Of a DNA stretch of 64,000 nt, positions 32,743 to 43,751 are shown in pieces. This DNA comes from Longitalea arenae (GTDB lineage Bacteria; Bacteroidota; Bacteroidia; Chitinophagales; Chitinophagaceae). The stretch is taken from the NCBI RefSeq assembly GCF_016924755.1, contig NZ_JAFFJX010000012.1:122351-186350 (forward strand), given 5' to 3'. Every line of letters begins with the position of its first letter. Position 1 is the first letter of the stretch. The translations under genes and the position numbers were made by a program. The notes under the pieces were generated by a model that did no database searches, was not told the DNA's origin, and saw only the letters and a program-made list of their open reading frames with translations.

Positions 32743-33819
32743 TCATTTTACAACTTGCTTTGCAATAACTGCAGCAAAATCATCCAGGCTTACCGTGCCG
32801 GTATTGCTTAAAATAATGATGGTTGAATTGTTCTCCAGCACATGGAACAGCATCGCTTGTGCCCCCATGATTGACCCGGGCCTTTTTACAATCGTGTACA
32901 TTTTTCCGTTTATATTATAGTCTTTATATACCCATACTCCTAGACCATATTCATTCAAAGCAGGTGTGAACATTTGCTTTAGGACTGGTTGCTTCAATAT
33001 TTTTTCCGCAAATAAGGCGTCCGCGAATTTTCCAATATCATCCACCGTCGAGTACATAGCTCCTGCGGCGTACCAGTTGCAGAAATATACAGGCAGATCA
33101 TTTGACATCATTTTCAAATCATCCCTGTAAAAGTAAGTATCTGCTAATTTTTCAATTATTTTTTCCAATTTTAACAGGCCTGTGTTATCCATTTGCAGGG
33201 GTTGCAATATTTTTTCTGTCAGGGTTTGTTCGTATGTTTTTCCTGTGATTTTTTCAATAATTTTCCCGAGTATTATATATTCTGCATTATTATAATCCCA
33301 TTGGGTTCCTGGCTGATTTAGCAGGCTGTCGCTGCTATATTTCGCAAGCATTTCGTCTGAAGTATGTGGTAGTTGGTATTGCGGTGCACCACGCTGAAGT
33401 GCCGATTCAAAAGTCAATCCCATATCCATATTACGCATGCCGGATGTCATATTGAGTAACTGCCTGATGGTAACCTTATCTCCAGCGGGCCCCTTGTATT
33501 CGGGCAGATAAGTGATTATTGTTTTATCAAGGTCTAATCTGCCTTCCTGGTACATTTGCAGTATCAAAACCGAGGTAAAGGCTTTCGTGATGGACGCCAC
33601 TTTATATTTCGTGTCGGTTGTATTAGGCACCTTAAAAGGGATATTGGCCAGGCCAAAACTTTTTTTATAAACCTCCCTGGAATTTTGCCTGATAAGAATT
33701 GTTCCGTTAAAATTATTTTTCTTCGAAAAGTTACTAATGAATGTGTCAACACCTGAGTGTTGTGCTGACGCTACAAACGATATGAATATTGATAAGAAGA
33801 CAAGGGTTATTTGCTTCAT
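32743..33819 (-). CDS. Secreted serine hydrolase, class C beta-lactamase family
   Basis: A 358-aa protein from the ATG at 33,819, where a signal peptide starts (MKQITLVFLSIFISFVASAQ); 15 more codons upstream are probably not used. The catalytic S-x-x-K is S76-I-T-K79 and the Y-x-N motif is in WDYNNAEY. Such proteins are peptidases, esterases or lactamases acting in the periplasm; the substrate cannot be told. It converges with nothing close and stands apart from the two similar hydrolases at 48 and 50 kb. Confidence 0.85.
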   Translation of the reverse strand: MKQITLVFLSIFISFVASAQHSGVDTFISNFSKKNNFNGTILIRQNSREVYKKSFGLANIPFKVPNTTDTKYKVASITKAFTSVLILQMYQEGRLDLDKTIITYLPEYKGPAGDKVTIRQLLNMTSGMRNMDMGLTFESALQRGAPQYQLPHTSDEMLAKYSSDSLLNQPGTQWDYNNAEYIILGKIIEKITGKTYEQTLTEKILQPLQMDNTGLLKLEKIIEKLADTYFYRDDLKMMSNDLPVYFCNWYAAGAMYSTVDDIGKFADALFAEKILKQPVLKQMFTPALNEYGLGVWVYKDYNINGKMYTIVKRPGSIMGAQAMLFHVLENNSTIIILSNTGTVSLDDFAAVIAKQVVK

Positions 33820-33949
33820 GTTTATATTTTGGACGGAAATACCACAAAAAATGCCAAAGATCAAACAATTGATCCTCAGGCGAGTAATTATAGTTTCCTT
33901 CTTTATTTATGCATTTTTGATACAGACACTGTTCTTTTTTGTTACAATG

Positions 33950-34531
33950 CTATACCCCATTACGAAGTTCCTTTTTTATCCTGCTCAACGATTCTCTCGT
34001 TATACCAAGATAAGATGCGACCTGTGCCTGGGGTAACTGTCGTTCAAGATGACCATATATCGAGTGAAACTCCTGATAACGCTTCTTTGCTTCTTTTTGC
34101 ATCCATAAAATTCTGCGTTGCTGTGCCGCAAAACTACGTTGAAAGATGACCATAAAATATTTTGCAAGCGGAGGCACCTCCAGGAAAAGGCTTTGCAAAA
34201 TTTCGTAATCGAATTGTAAAACCTGGGAAGCGTCCAACGCTTCAATGTAATAATAAGAGGGTTGTTGATACAAAATAGAATACCAGTCGCTGATCCACCA
34301 GTCGGCAAAAGCAAACTGAACTACATGCTCTTTCCCCTTCTCATCGACGAAGTACTGCCTTAAGCAGCCATCTAACACAAAAAAGTCGGCATGGCAACGA
34401 TCGCCTTCATGCAGTAACAACTGGTTCTTTTTCAAACTCCTTTTCCTGCCGGCTGAAAGAATGGCCGCAGCCTCAATGTCAGTAAGCGGAGCTATTTGGT
34501 TGATATGTGCTTTTAGCGGATGCTGATCCAT
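33950..34531 (-). CDS. Crp/Fnr-family transcription regulator
   Basis: A 193-aa regulator: cyclic-nucleotide-binding-like domain (LLLHEGDRCHADFFVLDGCLRQYF) and a C-terminal winged helix (LPQAQVASYLGITRESLSRIKKEL). The ATG at 34,531 is preferred; a GTG at 34,558 would add 9 residues. No Cys cluster for oxygen sensing is visible. It is divergent from the SnoaL-like lipoprotein gene and may control it. Confidence 0.88.
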   Translation of the reverse strand: MDQHPLKAHINQIAPLTDIEAAAILSAGRKRSLKKNQLLLHEGDRCHADFFVLDGCLRQYFVDEKGKEHVVQFAFADWWISDWYSILYQQPSYYYIEALDASQVLQFDYEILQSLFLEVPPLAKYFMVIFQRSFAAQQRRILWMQKEAKKRYQEFHSIYGHLERQLPQAQVASYLGITRESLSRIKKELRNGV

Positions 34532-34660
34532 GCTGTAATATAACGATCCGTTTTTCACAATTGTTAAATCAATGTGATAAATGATACACTTTAATTGTGT
34601 CTTATATCATTGTTGCCATTTGGTAAACCTATGAACTTTGCACATTTAAATCTTACATAT

Positions 34661-35134
34661 ATGAAAAGATGGTGGAGCCTCCTGTTTTTTTTTGCCCTAG
34701 CCTGTTCTCAGCCAGGCAATAAGCAGCGTCAACAGAATGAAAAGATTGCACTTCTTTATTTTGAAGAGGTATGGAACAAGGGAAATGTAGACCTGCTGGA
34801 CAGCCTCCTGACATCCGATTACATCAATCATACACCCAGCGTGCCTACCACTGCAGGACCCAATGGGCTGAAGCCCATTGTTACCGCCATCAGGAAAGCT
34901 TTTCCAGATCTTCAGTTTATTATTAAAGACGTTATTGCAACGGATGACCAGATCACCGTCCGCACCATCATGACCGGTACGCAAAAAGACAGCCTGTTCG
35001 GTATCCCCCCTACAAATAAGCCGATTGAGGTAAATCAGATCAATATTGAGAAAATACGGGAAGGCCGGATTGCCGAACACTGGCGGGTTACCGATGAACT
35101 CACAATGATGCGTCAGCTCGGTTTGGTAAAGTAA
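34661..35134 (+). CDS. SnoaL/ester-cyclase-like lipoprotein
   Basis: A 157-aa protein from the ATG at 34,661: a short signal with lipobox FALAC, then an NTF2-like cone domain (LYFEEVWNKGNVDLLDSLLTSDYINHTP and EHWRVTDELTMMRQLGLV) as in polyketide-cyclase-like ester cyclases. Anchoring by lipid is unusual for this fold. Divergent from the Crp/Fnr gene. Confidence 0.8.
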   Translation: MKRWWSLLFFFALACSQPGNKQRQQNEKIALLYFEEVWNKGNVDLLDSLLTSDYINHTPSVPTTAGPNGLKPIVTAIRKAFPDLQFIIKDVIATDDQITVRTIMTGTQKDSLFGIPPTNKPIEVNQINIEKIREGRIAEHWRVTDELTMMRQLGLVK

Positions 35135-35214
35135 TTCTATGTCAGGTAATACACTGAGGCTAGGCCACCTGGTGGATTACTGCAAGGATTCCTGCAAACG
35201 TTCATCTAAAAACA

Positions 35215-35242
35215 TCGGGGTACCAGTTAACTGGTACCCCGA
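35215..35242. terminator. 28-bp perfect palindrome, terminator between convergent genes
   Basis: TCGGGGTACCAG-TTAA-CTGGTACCCCGA-type symmetry is exact over 28 bp. On the minus strand it is followed by TGTTTTT, so it fits as the terminator of the SusD gene; on the plus strand no T run follows. Confidence 0.7.
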
Positions 35243-35270
35243 AGGCTATCTAAAATTGTACAAATGGACC

Positions 35271-37043
35271 TTACTTCCAGTAAGGGTTCTGCGTCAACTT
35301 AGGATTCAACAAAATCTCTCCTGAAGGAATCGGATACAGGTAATCTTTTGTTTCGTCGAATTTTTTCGTAATGTTTTTATTGATCACCACATTACCGCCA
35401 TTGACTCCATTTTCCAGGTCAATATCGGTACCCAGTTTGAGATAATGATATCCGGGATCGGTGGGTTTTGTGCCGGTGTAGATCCAGATGTCGTCCTTAG
35501 CATCTCCATCCAGGTCGTACTTTCCGGGGCCTGGAAAATACATGCCTTTAAATTGATCCTCGAGCAGTTTTCCTTCCTTCCATCGCATCAGATCGTTCCA
35601 GCGGAAGTTTTCCATCACCAGTTCAATTCTTCTTTCACGGCGTATTTCAAGAATGACGCCTTTGTTGGAACCGGTTACATTTTTATATTGGTTAGCCAGG
35701 TATGGATCGGGGTTGGCATTCGCAGCGGCCATATTCAGATTGGGCATACCAACGCGATCACGCGTAAGACGAATGGTCTTATCGATATCGCTTTGCTGCA
35801 GCGTACCCAACTCTGCTTTCGCTTCTGCCAGGTTCAGCAATACTTCTGCATAGCGGAAGATGACCAACGGATTGTACGATTTGGTGAAACTGTCATCTGC
35901 TTCTCCGGTCACATACTTGGTAACCTGGTAACCGGTAACCGTGGCGCCAAAATCAGGGAAACGTTTCACGGTACTGCCTATACGGGTATAACCGGGGGTA
36001 CGAATGGTTTGCGCCAAACGGGGATCGCGGTTCAGCGTTTCCTCGGCAAACTGCATGGTAGCATAACCGGCTTTATCGGTAAAACGCGTACCATCTTTCA
36101 TGAGGTAACTGTTCACAAATTTCTTCTCCAGACCCGGTTTGCCATAAGAGGGAGTGATCGTATAATAATTCACGTTGTGGAAGATCTGAAGCGCGGTGCT
36201 GTACTGGCGCGCCAGCAACACTTCGTTGGGATTGGCATTATACGAAGCAAACAGATCCCGGTAAGGCTGATCGCCGGCCTTAGAGATCGTATAACCTCCC
36301 CTGGAGATCAGCTCTTCCGATGCCTTCACGCATTCTTCCAAAAACTTGTTGGCATTGGGTAGGTTAAGCTCCGTGTGGTATTTTCTAAATGTTCCTTCAA
36401 ACAAACAGATGCGTGATTTCAGTGCCAGGGCTGTCCATTTGGTGATCTGATCGGCGCCATTATCCTTAGTGGTACTGGCATTTGCGATAGCGAAATCGAT
36501 ATCTGCCAGTACAGAATCCATTACCAATGTTCTGGGATCACGGGGTTTTTGCAGGCTGGCGCTGTCGCCCGCGCCAATGACCTCTCCATACCAGGGCACA
36601 TCCCCAAACCGTGCTACCATATTATAATAAAAGTAAGCGCGGAAAAATTTTGCCACCGCCAGGTATTTGTTGGTAATAGAAGGATCGAGACCACCCCGCC
36701 GGTGGTTCTGGATGAAATAATTCACATTACGCAACTCGCTCCAGTTCCATCCGCCTCCGCTAACAGGTATAGTGCGGTTACCGGTAAGCTCTACCGGGAG
36801 TGAATTTTTGATGATGTTATCGATGCCTTCATTGTACAGGCTAAAACCCTTGTCGTCGTTATCTGCATTGGGCAGCATCCGGTCGTAAAAAGACTGCGTA
36901 TACAATCGCAGTTCTGCTTCTGAACGAAAGGCTGTGGAGGGAGCGATCTGCGATAAGGGTTGACGGTCGAGGAAATCCTTTTTACATCCGGTCGCTATCC
37001 CAAGGATCACAGCTAACAGTGTATATAATAAGTTCTTTTTCAT
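35271..37043 (-). CDS. SusD/RagB-family outer-membrane lipoprotein
   Basis: A 590-aa glycan- or nutrient-binding lipoprotein, which closes the SusC channel like a lid. The lipobox GIATGC is followed by KKDFLDRQPLSQIAP, the usual SusD start. Typical later motifs: RAYFYYNMVARFGDVPWYG and FRYAEVLLNLAEAKAELG, plus the C-terminal YLYPIPSGEILLNPKLTQNPYW. It follows the SusC gene by 20 nt. No glycoside hydrolase is nearby, so the substrate is unknown. Confidence 0.95.
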   Translation of the reverse strand: MKKNLLYTLLAVILGIATGCKKDFLDRQPLSQIAPSTAFRSEAELRLYTQSFYDRMLPNADNDDKGFSLYNEGIDNIIKNSLPVELTGNRTIPVSGGGWNWSELRNVNYFIQNHRRGGLDPSITNKYLAVAKFFRAYFYYNMVARFGDVPWYGEVIGAGDSASLQKPRDPRTLVMDSVLADIDFAIANASTTKDNGADQITKWTALALKSRICLFEGTFRKYHTELNLPNANKFLEECVKASEELISRGGYTISKAGDQPYRDLFASYNANPNEVLLARQYSTALQIFHNVNYYTITPSYGKPGLEKKFVNSYLMKDGTRFTDKAGYATMQFAEETLNRDPRLAQTIRTPGYTRIGSTVKRFPDFGATVTGYQVTKYVTGEADDSFTKSYNPLVIFRYAEVLLNLAEAKAELGTLQQSDIDKTIRLTRDRVGMPNLNMAAANANPDPYLANQYKNVTGSNKGVILEIRRERRIELVMENFRWNDLMRWKEGKLLEDQFKGMYFPGPGKYDLDGDAKDDIWIYTGTKPTDPGYHYLKLGTDIDLENGVNGGNVVINKNITKKFDETKDYLYPIPSGEILLNPKLTQNPYWK

Positions 37044-37063
37044 GATAAACGATTTTGAATTGA

Positions 37064-40000
37064 TCAGAAAGAAAGGTCCAGTCCGAACGCGTAGGATTTC
37101 ATAAATGGATATACGCGTCCGTTTGTTTCCGCACCGGCCTGTTCAGGATCGATGTAATCTGTTTCGAGTTTGGTGAGGGTGAAAAGATTCTCACCTGTTA
37201 CATAAAACCGGCAATTACTGAATCCTAACCGTTTCATCAAAGACAAAGGGATCGTATACCCGATGCTCAGGTTCTTCAGGCGGATATAGGCCAGGTCTTG
37301 CAAGTATTTATCAGTAGGTTGACGCAAAGTGCCTCCGTCGTTCAATGCTTCGTAGCTTCTCAAACGTGGGAAATAGGCGTTTGGATTTTCGGGGCTCCAG
37401 ATCTTATCCAGGAATCCATTAGGCGTGAAAGAATAATACGCTCTTGAATACGGTCCCCAGAATTTATCGGCATTATTACCGGGATACCATTGTTGTTTAC
37501 CGATGCCCTGGAAAAAGAAAGACAGATCGAAATTATTCCATGCAGCACTGCCGGTAATGCCAAACGAATAACGTGGCAGGCTGTTACCGATGATGCGCAT
37601 ATCACCAGGATCTCCAAGGGTATTGTTTCCATTATTTATAATCGAGTCGCCATTCAGGTCCTGAAATTTCAGGTCACCGGCGCGCAAGCGGTTCCATTCG
37701 CCCGAACCGCCTCTGATCTGTCTGTACACCAGGCTTTGGGCTACTTTATCCTGTCTCCATTTCGACGCTTCTTCATCCGATACAAAATAACCATCTGTAA
37801 TAAAGCCCCAGATCTCGCCTACCTGTTTACCTGCGTAATGATCGTTCAGACGGAAAGTAGGATTGTTAAAACGGGTGATCTCGGATGTATAATCAGACAA
37901 TACGCCGCCAATGCTCCAGCTCAGGTCTTTGCCGGCAACCTTGTTGGTTTGCTGCCAGGTGAGCGATATTTCAAAACCTTTTGTCAACAGATCGGCCGCA
38001 TTTTGTTGTGGTGAGGCGGCGCCGAATACTGCTGCCAGTGTGGGTCCCGGATTCAACATGTCTTTCGTGGCGCGGCGATATACATCGAACGAGCCCAGTA
38101 ATCGATTGCGAAAAAGACCCAGATCGATACCAATATTAGTAGACGTGGTCTTTTCCCACGTAAGATCAGCGCTTAACGGAGTAGGCGCGCTTAAGAACTG
38201 GGCGCGGTTGCCATCGATCAGCCAGTTGCTCTGACCGTTACCCATCACTTCGGTAGCGGGATAGCTGCTGTTTGTTTGCTGGTTACCCAATGAGCTAAGA
38301 ACCTCTTAACTTAAGGTCCGATACAACAGCTTTCAATGGTTCGAAAAAGCTTTCATTACTGATGCGCCAGCCAGCCGATATCGAAGGGAAGAAGCCAAAG
38401 CGTTTGCCTTTGGGAAAACGTGAGGTGCCGTCATAACGGCCATTTACTTCCAACAGGTATTTACCATCGAAGTCATAGTTCAAACGGCCGAAGAAACCCA
38501 TCAGGGCCCATTCGCTGGAATTACCACCAGATACCTGGCCAGCGGTGCCCAGGTCCAGTTCATTCAGATCTTCGGATAACAGGTCTGTTCTTTCGCCGCG
38601 CAGCATTTTAAAGGTGCGCAGTTCCTGGTTATAACCGGCCATGGCTTTAAAAGAATGGCGTTGTATACTTTTTTCGTAGGTGCCGTATAAATTGATCACA
38701 TGGTATTGATCCAGCCGCAGCACCTCGGTAAACTTATCGTTGCCCACATAGCTGATGGTACCAGGATATATGCTCCAGGGCGCCATCGTCCTTCTCAATC
38801 GCTCGTGTGTATATGTATTAGTGTTGGGTGTAACCGGGTTTAATTCATAGGTATAATTGGCGGTGATGTCGAATCCTTTTGCCACTTTAAAAATGCCACC
38901 AACGGTATTGGTCATATTATAGTTACGGTTCTCACCCTTCGATTTTCCATACAACAGGTCGGCATAGATCCCATCTCCGATCGTATAATTATTCAGCTCC
39001 GTGCGGTAGGTGGCTGTTCCATCAGGGTTCACCGGAACGTAAGATGGTAACGCATGCACGGTGATGGAGACAAAATTGTTGTTGATACCCCAGCCCGGAA
39101 AAGTATACTTGTCGATACTGAGCTGGGTATTGGTGTACAGCGTAAGCCAGTCGGCTACTTTTGCATTGATCTTGGCGCGGAAGTTATAGGCATTGTACTC
39201 GTCCTGGTTGATCCGCAACATACCTTTTTGCTTCATAAAACGGCCCGACAGATAATAATCCACTTTATCGCTCCCGCCGGAAACACTGATGGAGTGTTGC
39301 ATCGAAGGCATATAGTCGCGGAACATGGTATGCCACCAGTCGGTGTTCCCATAATAGATGTACATATCCTTGCCATTTCGGTTATCCACTACTACCGATG
39401 GCAGTGATTTATCGGTTTGTCTTTTTTTCAGCTCCTCGTAATCTTTATCCGTATAGCGGGTATAGGTGTTACCCGTAGCGCGTAAAAAGGCTTCGTCCAT
39501 CATCATGGCCACATCGTATCCGTCGGTCATGAAATCGGTAGATACCGTAGGTGTTTGCCAGCTAAAATTGTTGCTGTAGCTCACAGTTACTTTTCCCTTC
39601 TTTGCAGTTTTGGTAGTTACGAGTATTACACCAAAAGCAGCCCTGGCCCCGTAAATGGCAGCAGCAGAAGCATCTTTCAGTACCGATATATTGTCGATAT
39701 CGCGCGGATTGATAAGGTTGATATTACCAGGAACCCCATCTACCAGGACCAGCGGTGCGCCGGAGCTGCCCGAATTAAGTGTAGCATATCCTCTGATGTT
39801 CAGGTTACCGCCCGCTCCCGGATGACCGTCGCCAAACGTGATGTTTAGTCCAGGCACCCTGCCCTGCAGGGCCTGCGTTGCATTGGCCACCGGCCTGTCG
39901 CGAATGGCTTTGGCATCTACCCGGGCCACGGCGCCGGTAAAATTGGCTTTCTTTTGTGTACCATACCCTACCACTACCACATCCGACATTTGGGAGCTGC

Positions 40001-40343
40001 TGCTGCTGAGCTGCGCGTTCAATGTGATGGGTTGACCAGACTGAAAGTTGTATCCTTTCATCTCTTTTCGTTCATAGCCCTGGTAGGTGATCACAAAGTT
40101 GTAAGGGCCACCTGGTGCCAGATTGGAAAAAGAAAAATTACCCTGGTCGTCTGTTTGCGTTACGGCGGAAAAATCAGCACTTTTGTTTTCCACTGTTACC
40201 GTAGCACCAGCCAGCGGGTCGTTCTTTTCATCGCGCACCGTTCCTTTAACCGAAACAGTTTGCTGTGCCTGTAAAGCGCTGTTGAGCAGTAAACAGCCCA
40301 GCAGACATAAGCGTGTTAGCAGACGAGTCAATTTTCTTGTCAT
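37064..40343 (-). pseudogene. SusC/RagA TonB-linked receptor, frameshifted
   Basis: An outer-membrane TonB-dependent transporter of about 1090 codons in two frames: 40,343-38,295 (682 aa) and 38,290-37,064. The first part has a signal peptide, carboxypeptidase-like domain, and plug (VVVVGYGTQKKANFTGAV, DASAAAIYGARAAFGVILVTTK). It stops at SDLKLRGS followed by TAG, while the next frame resumes with SLGNQQTNSSYP, the normal continuation. The junction near 38,291 appears to lack 2 nt (expected TCTTGGAGC, seen TCTTAGC). True mutation or sequencing error cannot be separated here. Confidence 0.85.
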
Positions 40344-40449
40344 GGATTTAAAAAGAGCATGGCTGAAAAAGAAACCATGACAGTACTATAGAACGATAAA
40401 GCATGATACATGTCTTGTAAATTGAAAAATCCGCCCTTTGCTCATGAGC

Positions 40450-41424
40450 TCAGGAAGCAACTTTACGGCTTGTATGCTCAGGCTTTCTTTGTGATATCAT
40501 CAAAGCAATTCCACAAAATGCCATGCAGGTAATTACACCGATAAAGTTTTCCCCCTCTTTCCATTGCGGGAATCGAACCGCATAATAAAGGTGCAGTGAT
40601 AGTAGCCAGATAAATAATACGCCTGCCAGCAACAGCGTTATTTTTTCCGTTTTGATCCTGGTGAAGATGGAAATGGCTGATCCCATCAAGGCGATACCGC
40701 CCATGATTGTCCAGAATTGGGGAAACGGGAGATATTTCGGAACCAGGGTGCTTACTCCATTCAGACCAGCAAAATGTCCCACCGAAAAGTTATATAACAT
40801 GATTGCAAATAAGTAGCTACCTATTGGCGCCAGCTTATAAAGAGATAGCAAAATCCTGTTTCCAGGCTTTGGAGCATTGATTGTCGAGATCAAAAAAAAG
40901 CCTCCGCTTAATGCCAGTACCTTATTCAAATTTACCCAAAGATCACTGTTCTTAGGACCTGCGGATAAAAATACAGGCAAGTGTGCGAACAGCAGCAATG
41001 CTAAAAAGATCACTCCCATGATTAAGGAGATCGTATGAAATTTTTTGCCAATAACAATCAGCAGACCTGTGATAATTAAGATCAAAGCCGTCAGGTATAC
41101 AATCCAGTATAATCCGGCAGCGACATTCGTCAGATCAGGTATAATGATGGGCCGGATGCCGGGAAATAAAAAATGAAGGACGCCAATACCTGTTATACAA
41201 ATGCCGAAAAATATACGGCCGGTAGCTAATAGATGCTTCACAATTTGAATATTTAATTTAGAAATAGTTTGCGGAGCTTTAGATTTAAATACATGGCAAA
41301 TAAGCGTTTGCGAAAGAGCGGCGCAAACTAAAAGCCCGGCAAAAGCCAACAAAAACCAACAAATTGAATTTGAGTCGGCTGGTGGGAGATTTTTGCTAAG
41401 TTGAACGCCCACATCTGCTAACAA
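40450..41424 (-). CDS. Multi-pass membrane protein, DoxX-like
   Basis: A 324-aa protein with about eight hydrophobic segments. Two halves share a DoxX-like arrangement of four helices, e.g. LATGRIFFGICITGIGVLHFLFP and LLFAHLPVFLS, then LYKLAPIGSYLFAIMLYNFSVGHFAG and HLYYAVRFP. No catalytic residues recognised. It is divergent from a membrane-anchored regulator at 41,457, with which it may form a unit. Confidence 0.65.
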   Translation of the reverse strand: MLADVGVQLSKNLPPADSNSICWFLLAFAGLLVCAALSQTLICHVFKSKAPQTISKLNIQIVKHLLATGRIFFGICITGIGVLHFLFPGIRPIIIPDLTNVAAGLYWIVYLTALILIITGLLIVIGKKFHTISLIMGVIFLALLLFAHLPVFLSAGPKNSDLWVNLNKVLALSGGFFLISTINAPKPGNRILLSLYKLAPIGSYLFAIMLYNFSVGHFAGLNGVSTLVPKYLPFPQFWTIMGGIALMGSAISIFTRIKTEKITLLLAGVLFIWLLSLHLYYAVRFPQWKEGENFIGVITCMAFCGIALMISQRKPEHTSRKVAS

Positions 41425-41456
41425 GAAAAGCTAACTTTATCATCTATCTAATTATC

Positions 41457-42734
41457 ATGAATGAACGAGACCTGGTAAAGGATGTCATTTTAGAGATTTT
41501 TAGCAAAAGCGGCTATGCCAGTACCGCTCAAATGACCCAACGCGACTTTGACTTCATCTCATCTGAGATCGAGAAAAAATCGGGCATACTGATCAGCGGC
41601 ACCACGATAAAAAGACTTGCGCTGGGAGAATTTAGCCGGCTTCCGCAGATCGCAACCCTCAATGCGATTGCCAATTACTTTGATTATAAAACCTGGCAGG
41701 ATCTAAAAGCTTCCAGGTCGAAGGTCATAAAGCCAGAGAAAGAGATTTCTTCTTCCATTACCAGAAAGGATCGATTCAGGGTCCTAAAAAACAAGCTGGT
41801 TTATTTTATGCCTTCTTTACTCCTGGTAATTGTGATCTTGGGACTTTTTCTATTTAAATCAAGGCCGCACAGTATTTTGAACGCGGATACCGCCAAATTT
41901 TCCTGCCAAAGAACCACCGCGAACGATTTGCCCAATACGGTAATATTTAATTATGATATAGACCAGGTACAGGCAGATAGTTTTTTTATACAGCAGTCAT
42001 GGGATAAAAACAGAAGGAAAAGGATCTACAAGAATACGCATACCATTACTGATATCTATTATGAACCTGGCTACCATATTGCCAAGCTGATCGCCAATGA
42101 TTCGATCATCAAGGCCATCGATGTGCACATCCCGACAGACAGGTGGTTTTTCTATGCCATAGATAATGTTGTGAATTACATGCCTGAGTATATAAAAACA
42201 GCTAAGTATTTAAATAATGGCATATTAGGATTAACTACACAACAGGTAAAGGAAAACAATATAGATATCACCAAAGACAAATTATATCATTACACCTATT
42301 CCCCCAGTGAAATGACGGTGCGATCAAACAATTTCAGGCTTAAGACAAGGATAAGAATGAACGAAGTAAGGAATAGTTTATGTCCTTACATTACCCTTGA
42401 ACTGTTTTGCCAGGGCTATTTCATCCTGATGAAGATGACCAATAAAGGATGTGCCAACAAGGCTGCCCTCATACTTGGCCGGGAAATAAAAGGAAATGAA
42501 GCCGACCTGACGGCATTGACCTTTGATGTAAGTCAGTGGGCAGATGTTGAAATTGCCTGCAATAATAATATTGTCAGTATGTATATTAATAGTAAAAAAG
42601 TTTTTTCTGCACCCAGCTTCGATCGTATCAAATATATTTCGGGCTTCGCGTTTATTTCAAACGGGTTATGTGAGGTGGATAACCTGGAATTAACCGGGCT
42701 GGATGGGAAAGTTGGATATAAAAGTGAGTTTTGA
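41457..42734 (+). CDS. Membrane-anchored regulator-like protein with PKD-like region
   Basis: A 425-aa protein. The N-terminal 80 residues resemble a DNA-binding module found in Bacteroidota (GTTIKRLALGEFSRLPQIATLNAIANYFDYKTWQDLK). One transmembrane helix follows (MPSLLLVIVILGLFLF, about 120-135). The outer part has a PKD-like strand set (TVIFNYDIDQ, YYEPGYHIAKLIAND) and a concanavalin-like C-terminal domain. It could sense an outside ligand and act directly on DNA. Function not known. Confidence 0.6.
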   Translation: MNERDLVKDVILEIFSKSGYASTAQMTQRDFDFISSEIEKKSGILISGTTIKRLALGEFSRLPQIATLNAIANYFDYKTWQDLKASRSKVIKPEKEISSSITRKDRFRVLKNKLVYFMPSLLLVIVILGLFLFKSRPHSILNADTAKFSCQRTTANDLPNTVIFNYDIDQVQADSFFIQQSWDKNRRKRIYKNTHTITDIYYEPGYHIAKLIANDSIIKAIDVHIPTDRWFFYAIDNVVNYMPEYIKTAKYLNNGILGLTTQQVKENNIDITKDKLYHYTYSPSEMTVRSNNFRLKTRIRMNEVRNSLCPYITLELFCQGYFILMKMTNKGCANKAALILGREIKGNEADLTALTFDVSQWADVEIACNNNIVSMYINSKKVFSAPSFDRIKYISGFAFISNGLCEVDNLELTGLDGKVGYKSEF

Positions 42735-42955
42735 GATGGCGTTCACCCTTACCGTTACTCACCAGAGCCGCCCTCCAATCATAATATTAGTTCCGGTGAC
42801 CAATGCTCCATGGATCTTATATCAATCTGAGGACGATCCATAGAGAAAAATACTTTCGCCACTGTAGTTTAGGAGCACAAAAGAATATTCCCGAAAAACC
42901 GGGTAACCCGGAATGCCTTCTAGAATAAAGGCTAATTCATTTAACAGGTCTTAAT

Positions 42956-43648
42956 TCATTTCGCCCACCTAAATTTGGCATCTCTCGTCAAATTGCTTTT
43001 GTCAATATCAAGGTCGGTACTGAAAGTGTCTGTTATTATTTCTAAGACTTCTTTTTTATTTACTGTTCCTTTTTTGCGCCTTATATCAATGTAATTTTCC
43101 CTTGACAATTTTTCTGTCAGATCCCGGACGGTTTGTACGGTGAAGTCGTTGGCATAGTGGTCTGCTATTTTCATGAATAAATAAAAAAATACAAGACCAG
43201 ACAATGCAATTTTCCAATCGTAGAAAAAGGCCAGAAGTGATAATAAAAATACAATTACTAATGCCAGGGCAATCCGATCAGGATAAGTCAATAGGCGTGT
43301 TTCTGTCTTTAAGCAATTTTTAAATTCTTTTACTTTCTTCCTTCGATTTTTCTCGGGAAAAAGATCACTAAGCAGTGCGTCTAATTTTATTCCATCTTCA
43401 GCAATACCCTGTGTGACGCTGATCGCCTTCCGGACGCGATAAAACGCTTGCTGTTTTGTACAGTCGTCGAAATGCTCATGACTCATGTAACTTTTAAAAA
43501 CGTCGCACAAGTCGCCGAATGTATTAACATGTTGAAAGGCATCCTGTTTAAACTCTAAGCCAAATGACTTTTCGAGTTTTACAATGATGTCACCGATATC
43601 TTCATCATTGTATTCGTCCAATGTTGCTATTTCATCGCAGTAAGTCAT
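42956..43648 (-). CDS. Membrane protein with acyl-carrier-like N-terminal region
   Basis: A 230-aa protein. Residues 15-55 (DEDIGDIIVKLEKSFGLEFKQDAFQHVNTFGDLCDVF) have the look of an acyl-carrier-type helical domain without an obvious DSL serine. Two hydrophobic segments lie near 125-160. A second charged cytosolic part follows (VLEIITDTFSTDLDIDKSNLTRDAKF). Function unknown. Confidence 0.5.
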   Translation of the reverse strand: MTYCDEIATLDEYNDEDIGDIIVKLEKSFGLEFKQDAFQHVNTFGDLCDVFKSYMSHEHFDDCTKQQAFYRVRKAISVTQGIAEDGIKLDALLSDLFPEKNRRKKVKEFKNCLKTETRLLTYPDRIALALVIVFLLSLLAFFYDWKIALSGLVFFYLFMKIADHYANDFTVQTVRDLTEKLSRENYIDIRRKKGTVNKKEVLEIITDTFSTDLDIDKSNLTRDAKFRWAK

Positions 43649-43751
43649 ACGTTTGTTTTCATGTGCATTAAATATACAAAGGACGGATAAATGTTCAAAA
43701 CGCCTAGTCGTTTTATTCAGCTACCCTGGAAGGGCATGGCCCTTGTCAACA

